Shown here piece after piece: positions 24,518 to 32,672 of a stretch of DNA of 64,000 bases. The translations under genes were made by a program, and so were the position numbers. How positions within the stretch are numbered: position 1 is the first letter of the stretch; each line of letters opens with the position of its first letter. The stretch lies in the NCBI GenBank assembly GCA_022819745.1, contig JAJEGS010000039.1:434001-498000 (forward strand), read 5' to 3'. The notes beneath the pieces are model-generated. The model worked only from the letters and a program-made list of their open reading frames with translations. It did no database searches and was not told where the DNA came from. The stretch is from Candidatus Latescibacterota bacterium. Its GTDB lineage: Bacteria; Latescibacterota; UBA2968; UBA8231.

Positions 24518-24547
24518 ATTATACTTACTCAACTTATGGATTGTCAA
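24518..24547 (-). promoter_or_regulatory. Consensus sigma-70-type promoter of the MpaB-family gene
   Basis: On the minus strand a perfect TTGACA (24542-24547), an 18-bp spacer and a perfect TATAAT (24518-24523) point towards the gene that starts at 24438. Confidence 0.75.
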
Positions 24548-24578
24548 TCACATAAAATCCCTATTGAATTCACCACTC

Positions 24579-25856
24579 CTACACGAACTTCGGCCCGCCG
24601 CAGCCATCGTTGACCACGTGGCTGCGCACTGGAATCGCCGTTTGGTCGGGAATGACTAATTCGAGCGGCGAATCATTTTCAATGACAGTGCCAGCCCCCA
24701 CGCGCACCCCAGCCCCCAATTTAATCGCGCCAGGCCGCACAGCCCTCGTTATGATCGTGCCGATAGATACCGACACGCCAACCCGGCAATCCGGGCCAAT
24801 CGCGACGATGCCGTTGATTTCAGTGTTGGCTCCAATCGCCGTGCGATCGCCCACCTGCACAGGGCCGAAAATCCCGGCATCCGTGCCAATGAACACGTAG
24901 TCGCCAATGATGGGATGGCGCTGCTGCACCTTGCCGCTGAGACCGCCCAAAGTACACGGATAAATGTGGCACCCGCTGCCGATAATACCCGTCTGTCCAG
25001 TGGTGATGCCGCGATGGGGATGGTCGAGAAAGTTGGCATCGCCCATCTGCGTTTCGGGATGGATATCCGCCTGGTAGTAGCGCCCCCCCAACTCGGCAAT
25101 GGCCCGTGGCAGCAAGGGCACCGGCCGCCGCGTCAGCCCGGATTCGCCGGCCACCGAGCCGGAGCGCGTTAGGGCGTGGGCAATGTCGTGGTAGAACAGC
25201 ACCCGCCAGCCCGGATAAGTGCTCATCACGAGCTGCATCTGATAGTCGAAAATGAAGTCGCACTCCAGCGCGCCGAGGAAGTCGCGATAGTGATCGAAGT
25301 CGCGGCGGCGAATGGTCTCTTCCAAGGCGGCCCGGAAGTCGATCTTGAGTAGCTGCTCCTGCGTCAACCCGCAGTTGTCGAGCAAATAGGCGTCCCAAAC
25401 GGCCGGATCCCTAAGCGCGGCAAAGCGGTTCCAGTGAGCGCGCACCTTGTAGGCGGGCAATTCCCACAACAAGCAAATGGTGTTCATCAGGGCCTTCTCT
25501 TCAGCGCCTTCGCTTTCGCCCGCCGCCAAGAACGACTGCGCGATCATCGCGTAGAGCTGGTCGGCAATCTCGCCGATGGCCTCGTCGAGCGATGGCTTTT
25601 GGTGCCCCGGCCCGAGGGCATTATGCGAGCCAGGAGCGACGCATTCGAGCAAGTTGCCCAAAACCGTTTCCAGCAGATCGCGATTGACAAATCCGCGCCC
25701 GGAGCGCTGCGAGAGAATGTCCCGGTCAACCGCGTCGATGCGCAGCGCGGCGACCTCCTCTGCGGTGTAGATCGGCACCAATTGCTCTAACAGCCGCTCT
25801 AACAGCTCCCACTTGCGGCGTTGATACGCAGTGTCAAACAGCGTGGAATTGTTCAT
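24579..25856 (-). CDS. Serine acetyltransferase-like hexapeptide-repeat protein
   Basis: A 425-residue protein with an all-helical N-terminal half (about 1-230, including SAT-like VLFYHDIAHALTRSG) and a left-handed beta-helix C-terminal half. The sequence YQADIHPETQMGDANFLDHP (about 259-278) followed by GITTGQTGIIGSGCHIYPC and later hexads such as VFIGTDAGIFGPVQVGDRTA matches serine O-acetyltransferases that load acetyl-CoA for cysteine synthesis. The N-terminal half is longer than in CysE, resembling the EpsC/SrpH-like long forms. The frame extends upstream to 26048, but ATG 25856 has GGGGAG eight bases ahead. It is divergent from the UlaG-like gene; no cysteine synthase is nearby. Confidence 0.82.
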   Translation of the reverse strand: MNNSTLFDTAYQRRKWELLERLLEQLVPIYTAEEVAALRIDAVDRDILSQRSGRGFVNRDLLETVLGNLLECVAPGSHNALGPGHQKPSLDEAIGEIADQLYAMIAQSFLAAGESEGAEEKALMNTICLLWELPAYKVRAHWNRFAALRDPAVWDAYLLDNCGLTQEQLLKIDFRAALEETIRRRDFDHYRDFLGALECDFIFDYQMQLVMSTYPGWRVLFYHDIAHALTRSGSVAGESGLTRRPVPLLPRAIAELGGRYYQADIHPETQMGDANFLDHPHRGITTGQTGIIGSGCHIYPCTLGGLSGKVQQRHPIIGDYVFIGTDAGIFGPVQVGDRTAIGANTEINGIVAIGPDCRVGVSVSIGTIITRAVRPGAIKLGAGVRVGAGTVIENDSPLELVIPDQTAIPVRSHVVNDGCGGPKFV

Positions 25857-25910
25857 CTGTTGCTCCCCATTCTGCCTCCGCATAATTTTAACGAAACTTA
25901 TGGAACGCAC

Positions 25911-25928
25911 GCCGGGTTGCAACCCGGC
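25911..25928. repeat. Perfect 18-bp palindrome
   Basis: GCCGGGTTGCAACCCGGC lies between two divergent genes, 17 bp before the ribosome-binding region of the UlaG-like gene. It could be an operator or a dispersed palindromic repeat; compare 27826-27853 and 39987-40016. Confidence 0.6.
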
Positions 25929-25950
25929 CTCACGCTTACAGGGAGAAACC

Positions 25951-26736
25951 ATGCACCCATTTGAATCACTAGTAGTACGCGAAGGCGCAGTCGGCATCCA
26001 CTGGTTTGGCCAGAGCACGTTTGGCCTCAAGGACGCGCAGGGAACCATCGTCCAAGTCGATCCTTACTACCCTCACGAGCGGCCAGCCGACCGCTTCATC
26101 CACGCCCGTCCCCCACTCCACGAAGCGTCGCTGCACACGGATTTCGTACTCCTGACCCACGACCACGGCGACCACACCTGCACCGAGTCCATTGCGCGCA
26201 TTGCCGCGGCCTATCCAGCCGTGCAAATCGTCGGTCCGGCAGAGAGCATCGAACGCATCCGCGACGCTGGCATTACGGCCACAGCAACAACAATTGCCGC
26301 CGGTGAGGCCGCCAAGCTGGGCACCATGACGGCCCACGCAGTGTATGCCAAGCCCCCAGCGGGCCTGCCCAGCGACGACATCGCCCCGCCCGATGTGACC
26401 CACCTCGGCTACGTGGTGGAAACCGGCGACGTGCGCGTGTACCTCTCCGGCGACCCGGTCAACACGTTTGCCGAGCACGAAGCACTACTCGCGCCCATCC
26501 GCGCCCTCGCGCCCGACATCGGGCTACTGACCAATCACCCCAGCGAAGGGGAATTCCCCTTCTTTGCTGGCTCGGCTAAGATGGCCTCGGCGCTTGGCCT
26601 CAAGGCCGCGGTGCCAGCCCATTACGCCTGCTTTGTCGCCCGCAACTACGATCCCCAAGAATGGGCGGCTGCGCTCGATGGAGTCGAGCCGCTGATCATC
26701 CCATATAACCAATCCACCGTCTATTCGGCCCACTAA
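25951..26736 (+). CDS. MBL-fold metallo-hydrolase, UlaG-like
   Basis: A 261-residue MBL-fold enzyme resembling L-ascorbate-6-phosphate lactonase (UlaG). The N-terminus IHWFGQSTFGLKDAQGTIVQ (about 16-35) and VDPYYP match the UlaG-type strand pair. The metal motif is THDHGDHT (about 69-76). D170 in YLSGDPVN and a His in AAVPAHYACF (about 221-230) complete the site. ATG 25951 follows AGGGAGAAACC; the frame reaches back to 25831, but that part overlaps the divergent gene. The substrate is probably a small lactone or phosphorylated sugar acid, unproven. Confidence 0.85.
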   Translation: MHPFESLVVREGAVGIHWFGQSTFGLKDAQGTIVQVDPYYPHERPADRFIHARPPLHEASLHTDFVLLTHDHGDHTCTESIARIAAAYPAVQIVGPAESIERIRDAGITATATTIAAGEAAKLGTMTAHAVYAKPPAGLPSDDIAPPDVTHLGYVVETGDVRVYLSGDPVNTFAEHEALLAPIRALAPDIGLLTNHPSEGEFPFFAGSAKMASALGLKAAVPAHYACFVARNYDPQEWAAALDGVEPLIIPYNQSTVYSAH

Positions 26737-26753
26737 CACAAGGGTTGGGCGTG

Positions 26754-26782
26754 TTGATTTTATCGCCTGCGTTTATTATTAT
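26754..26782 (+). promoter_or_regulatory. Putative promoter of the surface-protein operon
   Basis: TTGATT (26754-26759), a 17-bp spacer and TATTAT (26777-26782) lie 68 bp before the start codon at 26850. It is the only recognisable promoter before the run of same-strand genes to 37689. Confidence 0.55.
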
Positions 26783-26849
26783 GGAAAGTTCATCAACGCG
26801 TCGGAGCTTTCTACTCAGGCGTTCACTTCAAACGTAAGGAGTATCAAGT

Positions 26850-27797
26850 ATGCGGCGACTTACAATCGCAGGCGTTCTCAGCCTTGCCCTCGTGGGTACG
26901 GCGAGTGCTCAGTTTTTCGATCCGCCCGATCTGGCGGATCGCAACGGCAGTCAGGGATTTTGGTTTTACATGCTCGAAGTCCCCGATCCCGGTGCTATCA
27001 CCATCGACGCCCATGGCGACGACTGGGGTTGGTTTGACCCGGAGTACACCCTGACCATGGACGAGTGGCGCGACGAAGGCGACCGCCCGGCCCCCGACCG
27101 CGACGACCTGTTCATCACCACCTTCATGGGTTGGAAGGGCGGCGACGACAACCGTTGGTATTGCTTCTTGGAAGCAGTTGACGACGTGTTGGCACACGCC
27201 GGCACGAATGTCGCCCGCTGGGACGGCGACATGCTGCAAGTCGGCCTCGACCCGCAGGATCACGGGCGCGAGCGCAGTCCGGCCTCCGGCTACACCATGG
27301 AGTGGCTGATGGCACCGGGTGACCTCAGCCCGCCGACCAACGTCGCTTTCCGCTACACCGAGCAAGAAGCGTGGGCCGAGTACGGCGAATCGCCGTGGAT
27401 CGAAATGGCCGTGCGCGTCGATCCACCCGAAGCCTGGGCCGCCGACCTGTGGGCCGAGGGCGGCACCACGTACTACGAGTGGAGCGTCAAGGTCCTCGCC
27501 TTCCAAGAGGACGCTGGTCCGTCGGCGAGCGAGGTATGGCAGCTAGACGCAGTGGCCGGTGAAGATGGTTCGGGCCTGCCTTTCGCCATGTGGTACGAAG
27601 ACGGCGAAGGCCCGGATTCGAGCTTCTCGCCCAACGAAGACGGCACCCCAGGCGGTCGCAACGACTGGACCACCCGCGGGCCCGAAGCCTCGTCGCGGCA
27701 GTACTACTCCATTGCCAAGCTGCTGCGCATTGGCGAGTACTCCAGCCCCACGTCAGTCGAGTCCTCGACTTGGGGTAAGATCAAAGACTCGTTCTAA
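26850..27797 (+). CDS. Secreted protein with CBM9-like domain
   Basis: A 315-residue exported protein. A signal peptide (MRRLTIAGVLSLALVGTASA, cleavage after about residue 20) is followed by a beta-rich domain: AITIDAHGDDWGWFDPEYTL (about 49-68), LFITTFMGWKGGDDNRWYCF, GDMLQVGLDPQDHG and YYEWSVKVLAFQED. This resembles family 9 carbohydrate-binding or DOMON-like domains, which bind sugars. The C-terminus SVESSTWGKIKDSF is an amphipathic segment of the kind ending many exported proteins of uncultured FCB-related lineages. It has a strong AAGGAG ribosome-binding site and opens the surface-protein operon; a palindrome follows it at 27826. Confidence 0.75.
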   Translation: MRRLTIAGVLSLALVGTASAQFFDPPDLADRNGSQGFWFYMLEVPDPGAITIDAHGDDWGWFDPEYTLTMDEWRDEGDRPAPDRDDLFITTFMGWKGGDDNRWYCFLEAVDDVLAHAGTNVARWDGDMLQVGLDPQDHGRERSPASGYTMEWLMAPGDLSPPTNVAFRYTEQEAWAEYGESPWIEMAVRVDPPEAWAADLWAEGGTTYYEWSVKVLAFQEDAGPSASEVWQLDAVAGEDGSGLPFAMWYEDGEGPDSSFSPNEDGTPGGRNDWTTRGPEASSRQYYSIAKLLRIGEYSSPTSVESSTWGKIKDSF

Positions 27798-27825
27798 ACA
27801 CAAGGCGACCGACCGGTCGTTAATA

Positions 27826-27853
27826 GTAGGGGCGACCAGCCGGTCGCCCCTAC
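27826..27853. terminator. Palindrome with T-rich tail (terminator or attenuator candidate)
   Basis: A 12-bp perfect stem (GTAGGGGCGACC with its complement) and a 4-nt loop, followed by ATTATTTTTAG. It would reduce transcription into the downstream genes after the abundant first gene. It may also belong to a dispersed palindromic repeat family. Confidence 0.55.
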
Positions 27854-27875
27854 ATTATTTTTAGGGGATTGCATC

Positions 27876-28589
27876 GTGGACAAACGGCTATGGGCTTGGT
27901 CCTTACTGCTGACCCTGCTGCTGGGGGCTTGCGGCCGCTACTTTCACACGCCGCTCCAGCCCGCCAGCCACCAAGCCGAGGGCATGACCGTCAACGACGA
28001 CGGCTCCATCACCTACGCCCTCGACCGCCTGTCGATTGAGCTCAAGCCCATGACGGACGCGGAATTAAACCGCCTCGCCCCCGGGCCAGACCTGTCCAAC
28101 AACCCCTATACCTTTGGCGAGTGGACGGCCCCGGGCGACGAGTGGACGCCGCCGCGATTTACCGTCTTTCGGCTCAAGGTCAACAACTATCAATTTCCCA
28201 AGGTCAAAATCGACCCGCTCAACGTGCGTATTACCGCGGCCAACACCCGGCAGTACGCGGCGCTGAGCTACGCCCAATTATACCAGTATTTTCGCTCGTT
28301 TTGGCTGGGCCGCACCGGCCAAGGGCGCAAGACCTTTCAAGCTCGTACAGACGCGCTCAAACGGACGCTGTACAGCGGAGCTATGGTCTTCAGCGGCAGC
28401 GAAGAACAGGGGTTTTTGGTCTTTCCCGTCCTCGACGACGATGTCCGCGCGATCCAAGTACACATTGAGAACATCGTCTTGCGCTTCGACTATACAGACG
28501 CCCCCTTAGAGGCGATTGATCTGAGCTTCTCCTTCCAGCGCGACACCCTGCAAGGGTATGACCCCTCGGCCGCGGCGCGGATCAACTGA
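27876..28589 (+). CDS. Lipoprotein, function unknown
   Basis: A 237-residue protein with a type II signal peptide: LWAWSLLLTLLLGAC, with lipobox LGAC and the lipidated Cys at about 19. The mature part is beta-rich (DDGSITYALDRLSIELKPMT, FTVFRLKVNNYQFPKVKIDP) and ends in LEAIDLSFSFQRDTLQGYD. No known family is recognised. The stop overlaps the start of the first discoidin/FlgD-tail gene by 1 nt, so it is co-translated with it and probably sits on the outer membrane as an anchor for those surface proteins (inference). Confidence 0.75.
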   Translation: MDKRLWAWSLLLTLLLGACGRYFHTPLQPASHQAEGMTVNDDGSITYALDRLSIELKPMTDAELNRLAPGPDLSNNPYTFGEWTAPGDEWTPPRFTVFRLKVNNYQFPKVKIDPLNVRITAANTRQYAALSYAQLYQYFRSFWLGRTGQGRKTFQARTDALKRTLYSGAMVFSGSEEQGFLVFPVLDDDVRAIQVHIENIVLRFDYTDAPLEAIDLSFSFQRDTLQGYDPSAAARIN

Positions 28590-30574
28590 TGACCGCTCCC
28601 GCGCCCAGATCCCTCGTCGGCGCCTTCCTAGCGGTGCTTGGGGGGCTAGCGCCAAGCGACGCGCAAGTTGAGGTGTGGCACATCGGCAAGGGGGGGCTTA
28701 CGTGGGTTTCACAGGCCGAGACCCAGATCGGCGCGCTGGACGTCGATGGTGCCCTACAGCCCCTAAAGCTCCAAGCCGGCGAAAACCTCATCGAACTGCT
28801 CCGCGCTTCGGGCCAGCGCTTTCTCAACGGCCAGCCCCGCGACTTCACCCTCGGCGGCCAGCCGCGAGCGTGGTCCAACGACGGCTTCTTCAACCAAATC
28901 TCCGGCCCCCTCGACCTGATCGACGGCGATCCCTCGACCTCCTCGTCGGGCGTGTTCAAGACCGCCCAGAGCCAAGCCGGGGCGACGTTCTTTTGGGATT
29001 TGGGCGCGCCCTTCCCAGTCAACCGCATCCGCTTCTTTCCCGCTCCCAACGACGACGCCTTTGTCAAAGCCTTTGAACTGCGGGTCAACGACGGCGAAAA
29101 CTTCAACGACATCAACCGGCCGCAATACGAGGTTTTGCGGCGGGTGGAAGTCAACCGCGAATCCACCGTCGATATCGAATTTGCTCCCTTGCAAGGCCGC
29201 TTCCTCCAGCTACTCGTGCTGTCGAAAACAGTGTTCAACATCGCGGAGTTTGAAATCTACGGACAGGGTTTTGTGCCGGTCGCCAGCTACGAGTCGGCGC
29301 TGCACTCCTTTGGCGGCCCGGTCAACTACGGTCGCTTGCGCGTACACGCCACGCAACTTGGAACCGGGGCCGCCAGCGCGGCCATCCAGATGCGGACTGG
29401 GGCCGACGACAGCCCGCTGGCGTACTTTCGCCGCGACCGCGACACCGGTCGTCAGGAGGAAGTGCCCGCGACCGAATACAACACCGACCTGCCGCGCCGC
29501 GCCCTGTACCGCCAAGACCCAGACACCGGCGAGCTGTTAGAGGAACTGGACCGAGCCGAATACCTCAATCTGCCGATCGAGGAGCAAGGGCCGGTGAGCG
29601 ATTTCGTCAAGGGCGACATCCGCGACGACGTGAACAACTGGAGCGCGTGGTCGCCGAGTACGCACATCACCGGCACGGGCACAATCGAAGTGCCCATAGG
29701 GCTGCCCAGCCCGAGGGAATTCATGCAGTTTCGCATCTTCTTCGACGGCGACGCTGAAAACGCCGTGCGCATCGACACCTTTCAGGTGGAGTTTTCGCCT
29801 GGGCTGGTCAGCGAGGCCGTCGGCGAGGTGGCTCTCGCCACCGATCCATTTCCCGCCAGCGGCCTGCTCGAAGTCGCAGGGGGCATTGACACGACCTTTA
29901 CCTACGACATCCGCACCGAGTTCGCAGATGACGTAGCCGGGTATCACGGCGTCCGCATCGAGGCGTTTCCACCGCCGGTATTCGAGAGCCTGCAAATGGG
30001 CGATCCCCTCGTAGCGCTGGAAGACTTTGAATGGGCGGCAACCGACCGCGGCTTCGACCTTTTCTTTGACCCCGTCGCCGCCGACAACAATCAGCCCCTG
30101 CGGATCACCTTCCGCCTGCGGCCGCTGGTACACAACACCCCGATCAATGCCTATCTCCTCGGAGAGGGAAGCGTCCCACCGCATCCCATCGCCCCGGGCA
30201 ATGCCAGCGAATTAGTGGGCACCAATGCGACCAACGCCTTTGTGACTCAGGCGCAGCCCGAGTTACAAGTAGCACTTTCAACAGCCATCATCTCGCCCAA
30301 CGGGGATGGCCGCAACGATGCCGTTGCCATTGACCTCGTGTTGTCCCAGTTCGCCGCAGATACAGCCGTGGCAGTCGAGATCTTCGACCTCAGCGGACGC
30401 CGGGTGCGGCAGCTAGTCTCCCAGCCGCGACCAGCCGGCTTTTACTCCGAAACCTGGGACGGACGCGACGACCACGGCGCGCTGGTAGCTCCAGGCCTGT
30501 ACCTCTGCCGCGTCGGCGTGGAAGCCGACTTCGACGTGTTTGCCGCCGTAGAGCCGATAGGGGTGGTCTATTGA
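28589..30574 (+). CDS. Exported discoidin-like protein with C-terminal FlgD-type Ig-like tail (paralog 1)
   Basis: A 661-residue exported protein. Residues about 1-25 are a signal peptide. A first F5/8 type C (discoidin)-like region is seen around IDGDPSTSSSGVFKTAQSQ, ATFFWDLGAPFPVNRIRFFP and IEFAPLQGRFLQLLVLSKTV (about 112-225). The middle is beta-rich. The C-terminus has SPNGDGRNDAVAIDLVLSQF (about 571-590) and the FlgD-like fold VEIFDLSGRRVRQLVSQPRP, then WDGRDDHGALVAPGLYLCRV, ending IGVVY. Such tails act as sorting or anchoring modules on the surface of FCB-group bacteria. It is the first of three tandem paralogs. Confidence 0.8.
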   Translation: MTAPAPRSLVGAFLAVLGGLAPSDAQVEVWHIGKGGLTWVSQAETQIGALDVDGALQPLKLQAGENLIELLRASGQRFLNGQPRDFTLGGQPRAWSNDGFFNQISGPLDLIDGDPSTSSSGVFKTAQSQAGATFFWDLGAPFPVNRIRFFPAPNDDAFVKAFELRVNDGENFNDINRPQYEVLRRVEVNRESTVDIEFAPLQGRFLQLLVLSKTVFNIAEFEIYGQGFVPVASYESALHSFGGPVNYGRLRVHATQLGTGAASAAIQMRTGADDSPLAYFRRDRDTGRQEEVPATEYNTDLPRRALYRQDPDTGELLEELDRAEYLNLPIEEQGPVSDFVKGDIRDDVNNWSAWSPSTHITGTGTIEVPIGLPSPREFMQFRIFFDGDAENAVRIDTFQVEFSPGLVSEAVGEVALATDPFPASGLLEVAGGIDTTFTYDIRTEFADDVAGYHGVRIEAFPPPVFESLQMGDPLVALEDFEWAATDRGFDLFFDPVAADNNQPLRITFRLRPLVHNTPINAYLLGEGSVPPHPIAPGNASELVGTNATNAFVTQAQPELQVALSTAIISPNGDGRNDAVAIDLVLSQFAADTAVAVEIFDLSGRRVRQLVSQPRPAGFYSETWDGRDDHGALVAPGLYLCRVGVEADFDVFAAVEPIGVVY

Positions 30575-30588
30575 CCGCGCTGAGCAAC

Positions 30589-32625
30589 ATGCGATGGCTG
30601 GTGCTGCTCCTCATCAGCAGCCCGATAGCGGCGCAGACGCCCTCGGCTTGGGCCGTAGGGGGCACAAGCGGCGAGCCGTGGGCTGCGGCCGCGGAGCGCT
30701 GGATAGCCCTCGACGACTCTGTGCGCATCGGGGCAATTCAGCCGCGGGCGATTCCTCTAGGCCACACAGTTACTCGCCAACTCGTGCGCACCGGCATTGC
30801 CACGACTCAGCGCAACCTCTTTGGCTATCGCTGGAGCTTGCACAAGGGGCCGCGCCAAATCGAGGCCGATACCTTGGAGGTTGGGTGGCACCCGCGCCTG
30901 TGGCTGGGGGGCGGGTCCAACGCCCGCGCCGATGAAGTCATGCGAGGGCTAGTCGATGGCGACGAACTAACTGCGAGCTTTACCCACAGGGCGCGGGCCG
31001 ATGGCCGCCCCAACAGCGTGCGGTTCATCACGCTCGACTTGGGCGTGCCCGTGCCCGTTGACAGCATCGTGTTCTTTCCGCCGCAGACCGGGCTGACCAG
31101 CGACAACCAGCGGCAGCGCGAGCTGTTCGCCCGCGCCTACGAAGTCAGCCGGACCAACGTGCCGGTCGAATGGCTGATCTTTGAAGACGAGACCACCTCA
31201 ACCGGATCGGCGGGGTACCACCCCCTCGACGAGATTCTCGCCAGCACCTTTGCCAACAACACCAGCGTCGTCTCCCTCGCAACGGACCTGCGCTTTACTC
31301 GCTTTCTCCGCTTCAAGTTCGGGGAGGTCTCTACCACTACCTTGTTGGCCGAAATCGAAGTCTTTGGCCGCGGCTACCCCCAAGAGGCCCGCTACATCTC
31401 CGCACCCCATTCTTTCGGCCAAGCCGTGAGCTTGGGACGGGTCACGTGGAAATTCACCCGCTATCGCCTGTTGCCTTCTGGCGCGATCACCGCCGATCCC
31501 AGCGCACCTGTGCAACTAAACTTGCAGACCCGCGCCGGCTTCGACGACAATCCCAAGACGTACTTCATCTTCGACGACCTCGGCCGCCTGCTCGAAGTAG
31601 ATGAGGACACCTATTTCAACTCGCCGCGCATAGTAGAGCGATTTTCCGAGGGCATCGCCGGCTTCCGCGCCAAGCGCGACGACGACATCGAAAACTGGAA
31701 CAATTGGTCGGTCAATTACCAAGCGTCGGGCGACGAGATCCGCTCCTCAGACGGGGCCGAGTTCCTCCAGTTTCGCTTTACCATTACCACCGCAGACCCA
31801 CTAACCTTTGGCGTACTCGACAGCTTGGCTTTTGAGGTCTCGCCGCTGTTGGCCGACCGCGCACTGGCGGAAATTGCCCTCGACGGGCGCGCCAGTGCGG
31901 ACGGGGCCGTCGAGGTGCCCCTCGGAGTTGCCCAGCGCTTTGCCTATCACATTCGCACGGAGGCCGGCACAACCGACCGCGCGGGGTTCGACGGTATCGA
32001 GTTAGAAGTCCCTCCAGCCTCCCACTTCCTCGACCTGACCATCGACGACCAGCCAGCGGCTGAGGGCGAGGATTTTTCCCTCGCCGCCAGCGACGAGCAG
32101 TTGCGCTTCACCTTTCCCGCGGCGTTTCAAGAGGACAAGGCGTTTCGCGTGCGCTTCCAAGGCGCGGTCTTTCAGCCATCGGTCTTTTTGGCCAGCCGCC
32201 TTTTTAACACCTCGGCAGCTAGCTTGCCGCAGTCCATCGAAGCCGGAGACGCCCACGCCGACGTGGCCAGCAACAGCATCCAAGTAGTATCCAGCGATGA
32301 AGCCTTGGGCATTCTCGGGGCGATTGGGCTTTCTGCGCCCGTGGTCACGCCCAATGGCGATGGAGCCAACGAGCAGGTCGCCATTGGCTTTGACTTGTTC
32401 GGCGTTGCTGGGGGTACGCTGCGGGTGGAAGTGCGCGACCTGAGTGGTCGCCGCTGCGCTGCGATTTTGGACGCGCAAGCTGCCGCCGGGCCGTACGCGC
32501 TGCAATGGGATGCGCGGGACCAACAGGGGAAGCTCGTCCCCCCAGGGCTGTACCTAATCCGCGTCGCAGTCGAGGTCGATCGCGGCGCGTTTGCCCGCAT
32601 GGCCGCGGTCGGAGTCGCGTACTGA
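30589..32625 (+). CDS. Exported discoidin-like protein with C-terminal FlgD-type Ig-like tail (paralog 2)
   Basis: A 678-residue paralog of the preceding gene product. A signal peptide (MRWLVLLLISSPIAAQTPSA) is followed by a discoidin-like region (FITLDLGVPVPVDSIVFFPP, about 145-164, and TRFLRFKFGEVSTTTLLAEI, about 240-259), a beta-rich middle, and the tail VTPNGDGANEQVAIGFDLFG. The FlgD-like VEVRDLSGRR and WDARDQQGKLVPPGLYLIRV come next, ending VGVAY. A TTG at 30571 in the same frame overlaps the upstream stop and could be the true start by coupling; ATG 30589 gives a cleaner signal peptide. The next paralog follows after 47 nt. Confidence 0.8.
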   Translation: MRWLVLLLISSPIAAQTPSAWAVGGTSGEPWAAAAERWIALDDSVRIGAIQPRAIPLGHTVTRQLVRTGIATTQRNLFGYRWSLHKGPRQIEADTLEVGWHPRLWLGGGSNARADEVMRGLVDGDELTASFTHRARADGRPNSVRFITLDLGVPVPVDSIVFFPPQTGLTSDNQRQRELFARAYEVSRTNVPVEWLIFEDETTSTGSAGYHPLDEILASTFANNTSVVSLATDLRFTRFLRFKFGEVSTTTLLAEIEVFGRGYPQEARYISAPHSFGQAVSLGRVTWKFTRYRLLPSGAITADPSAPVQLNLQTRAGFDDNPKTYFIFDDLGRLLEVDEDTYFNSPRIVERFSEGIAGFRAKRDDDIENWNNWSVNYQASGDEIRSSDGAEFLQFRFTITTADPLTFGVLDSLAFEVSPLLADRALAEIALDGRASADGAVEVPLGVAQRFAYHIRTEAGTTDRAGFDGIELEVPPASHFLDLTIDDQPAAEGEDFSLAASDEQLRFTFPAAFQEDKAFRVRFQGAVFQPSVFLASRLFNTSAASLPQSIEAGDAHADVASNSIQVVSSDEALGILGAIGLSAPVVTPNGDGANEQVAIGFDLFGVAGGTLRVEVRDLSGRRCAAILDAQAAAGPYALQWDARDQQGKLVPPGLYLIRVAVEVDRGAFARMAAVGVAY

Positions 32626-32672
32626 TGGAATTAGGAATTGCGAATTGGTTGTCACGTACCAATGAGGACGAC

